15,122 bases of DNA, taken from an uncultured Eubacteriales bacterium. GTDB lineage: Bacteria > Bacillota > Clostridia > Oscillospirales > Acutalibacteraceae. The notes beneath the pieces were generated by a model. That model worked only from the letters and a program-made list of their open reading frames with translations, had not been told where the DNA came from and made no database searches. The position numbers and the translations under genes are program-made. Positions 13,634 through 15,122 of this stretch are shown here, one piece after another. How positions within the stretch are numbered: position 1 is the first letter of the stretch; each line of letters opens with the position of its first letter. Location: the NCBI GenBank assembly GCA_934675165.1, contig CAKUPP010000024.1, positions 1-15,122 of the forward strand. Reading direction: 5' to 3'.

Positions 13634-15034
13634 TTACTTCCATAAATACGTATCATTTATACCACATGCTGGAGCATTAAACACCGGATTTTTACCACTT
13701 TTACGTTGACACAAATAATCTTTTAAACAAAGGCTATATTTATTTGAAAGAATTATAATCGTAACTATATTTATAATTGCAATTGTAGACATAGTAATAT
13801 CCGCAAGATTCCAAGCAAGTGCAGGTTTTGCAACACAACCGAATGCTATAGGAAAAATACTCACTACACGAATGAATCTTACAAATCTGGAATTTTTACT
13901 TAAAAATAACATATTAGACTCGCAAATTCCAAAGTTTCCTATAATTGCAGAAAAGGCAAAAGTAATCACTGAGGCAGTTATAAAGTGAATTCCAACAGTC
14001 CCTATATGATAATTAATAGCTCTTTGAACTAACGGCATACCCATAACATCAAATTTATTATCAACAGTATAAATCAAAACAATGAATGCCGAAATAGTAC
14101 AAATTAACATAGTATCAATAAAAACAGATAATATCTGAGCTATTCCCTGCTTTGCTGGATGAGATGTTTCAGCACAAGCAGCTGCATTTGGAGCACTACC
14201 CATTCCCGCTTCGTTTGAAAGAAGACTACGTTTAATTCCTATTATCATCACACTTCCAGTAAATCCACCAAAAATGGCCTTCATATCAAATGCACTTTTA
14301 AATATTTCAGAAAAAACAAATGGCAATTTATTGAAATTAGAAACTACAATAAAAACTCCAACTAAAATATAAATACTAGCCATAATAGGAACCAGATAAG
14401 AAGAAACAAAACTTATTCTTTTCATACCACCAAATGAAACAACAGCTATAATACTAGCAAAACATATTCCTATTATCCACGGCCAATAGGAATCGAAATA
14501 ATTCGGTATATAATACTCAAAAGATGAAGACATATTATTAGCTTGTAAAGCGTTAAATCCAAAGAGAAAACAAAATAAAAATAATCCTGCAAAAATTTTA
14601 CCTAAATTTCTTTTTCCAAGTGCTTTTTCAATGTAATAAGCTGGCCCACCAAGATACGAAATGCCGTTTTCGCTCTTTTTTTTATACATTTGAGCTAAAG
14701 TTGCTTCTGCCATAGATGATGCCGCACCTATTATCGCCATAATCCACATCCAAAATATAGACCCTGCCCCACCAAGTGCAATAGCAATAGCCACACCAGA
14801 GATATTGGCCGTACCTACTTTAGATGCTGTACAAAGCATCACTGCTTGAAAAGGCGAAATTTTTTTACTTGAATTTTTTTCTAAAAGCGATCTTAATGCA
14901 TCGGGAAACAATCGTATTTGCGCAAAATTCATCCTAATAGTAAAATATAACCCACAGGCAATAAGTAAAGCGATCATTATATAAACATATATAAAATCGC
15001 TTATATTTTCTAAAAATAAATTAATTTGATCCAC
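13634..15034 (-). CDS. Sodium/alanine (glycine) symporter, AGCS family
   Basis: 466 residues, a normal length, about 10-11 membrane helices. It takes up alanine or glycine with sodium. Family marks are SPFQAVMLCTASKVGTANISGVA (about 60-82, split here only by reading), GGAGSIFWMW (88-97), SYLGGPAYYIEKALGK (126-141) and the strong signature IKRSLLSNEAGMGSAPNAA followed by ACAETSHPAKQG. Two residues differ from the form that I recall: Ala for Gly in VGTGN, and Ala for Pro in GGPG; both are mild changes. The start is GTG 15034 with AGGAGGG 8 nt upstream. It converges on spoIIE. The promoter cannot be judged because the upstream sequence degrades toward the window edge. Alanine uptake fits with alanine racemase nearby and with alanine's role in germination, but no link is shown. 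Confidence 0.95.
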   Translation of the reverse strand: MDQINLFLENISDFIYVYIMIALLIACGLYFTIRMNFAQIRLFPDALRSLLEKNSSKKISPFQAVMLCTASKVGTANISGVAIAIALGGAGSIFWMWIMAIIGAASSMAEATLAQMYKKKSENGISYLGGPAYYIEKALGKRNLGKIFAGLFLFCFLFGFNALQANNMSSSFEYYIPNYFDSYWPWIIGICFASIIAVVSFGGMKRISFVSSYLVPIMASIYILVGVFIVVSNFNKLPFVFSEIFKSAFDMKAIFGGFTGSVMIIGIKRSLLSNEAGMGSAPNAAACAETSHPAKQGIAQILSVFIDTMLICTISAFIVLIYTVDNKFDVMGMPLVQRAINYHIGTVGIHFITASVITFAFSAIIGNFGICESNMLFLSKNSRFVRFIRVVSIFPIAFGCVAKPALAWNLADITMSTIAIINIVTIIILSNKYSLCLKDYLCQRKSGKNPVFNAPACGINDTYLWK

Positions 15035-15050
15035 AATAAAATCCCTCCTA

Positions 15051-15122
15051 AACGAAAAAAATGAGCGAAAAAAAAATGAGCCCCCAAGCCAAGAAGGAAG
15101 GGGGGAAAAAACAAAAAAGGGA
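15051..15122. other. Low-complexity homopurine edge, probable assembly artefact
   Basis: After the symporter's ribosome binding site the plus strand becomes runs of A and G. It contains a stuttered pair CGAAAAAAATGAG (15053-15065) and CGAAAAAAAAATGAG (15066-15080), then C- and G-homopolymers. Nothing else in the window looks like this. I infer poor sequence at a contig end rather than real upstream DNA. Confidence 0.45.

Overview
The window looks like a piece of an AT-rich, endospore-forming Clostridia-type Firmicute. The evidence is the sporulation genes spoVAD, spoIIE and a hidden spoVM, the AGGAGG-type ribosome binding sites, and the use of TTG and GTG starts. I cannot name a genus. Both ends look like contig edges. 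The left edge lies inside a perfect 54-bp tandem repeat. The right edge runs into homopolymer-rich purine sequence.

Left arm (1-3126, minus strand). Three tightly spaced genes run leftward off the window: a membrane-anchored coiled-coil protein with a copper-amine-oxidase-N-like domain, a DUF4255/Pvc16-type protein, and a protein with a carboxypeptidase-regulatory-like (Ig-fold) domain. The last two form a pair that I associate with extracellular contractile injection systems (eCIS, phage-tail-like particles). I therefore read this as one edge of an eCIS locus whose sheath, tube and baseplate genes lie outside the window. Both proteins have unusual low-complexity C-terminal tails, one about 125 residues of acid and the other a growing Pro-Glu repeat.

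Middle (3590-8058). This is a patch of small exported proteins: a BspA-type leucine-rich-repeat protein, a pair of diverged paralogues with a signal peptide and two membrane segments, and an orphan exported protein. spoVAD sits among them without spoVAC or spoVAE. It is preceded by a 54-codon ORF with its own promoter and by a terminator-like hairpin directly against its ribosome binding site, a possible attenuator.

Right arm (8137-15034). Housekeeping and sporulation genes: a DusB-type tRNA-dihydrouridine synthase (minus), divergent alanine racemase (plus), a short minus-strand unit with a 47-aa membrane protein and a 27-codon spoVM, spoIIE (plus), and a convergent AGCS sodium/alanine symporter (minus). 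Alanine racemase, the alanine symporter and the spore genes share an alanine/spore theme, but they are not one operon.

All calls rest on reading translations, motifs and hairpins by eye. No database search was run.
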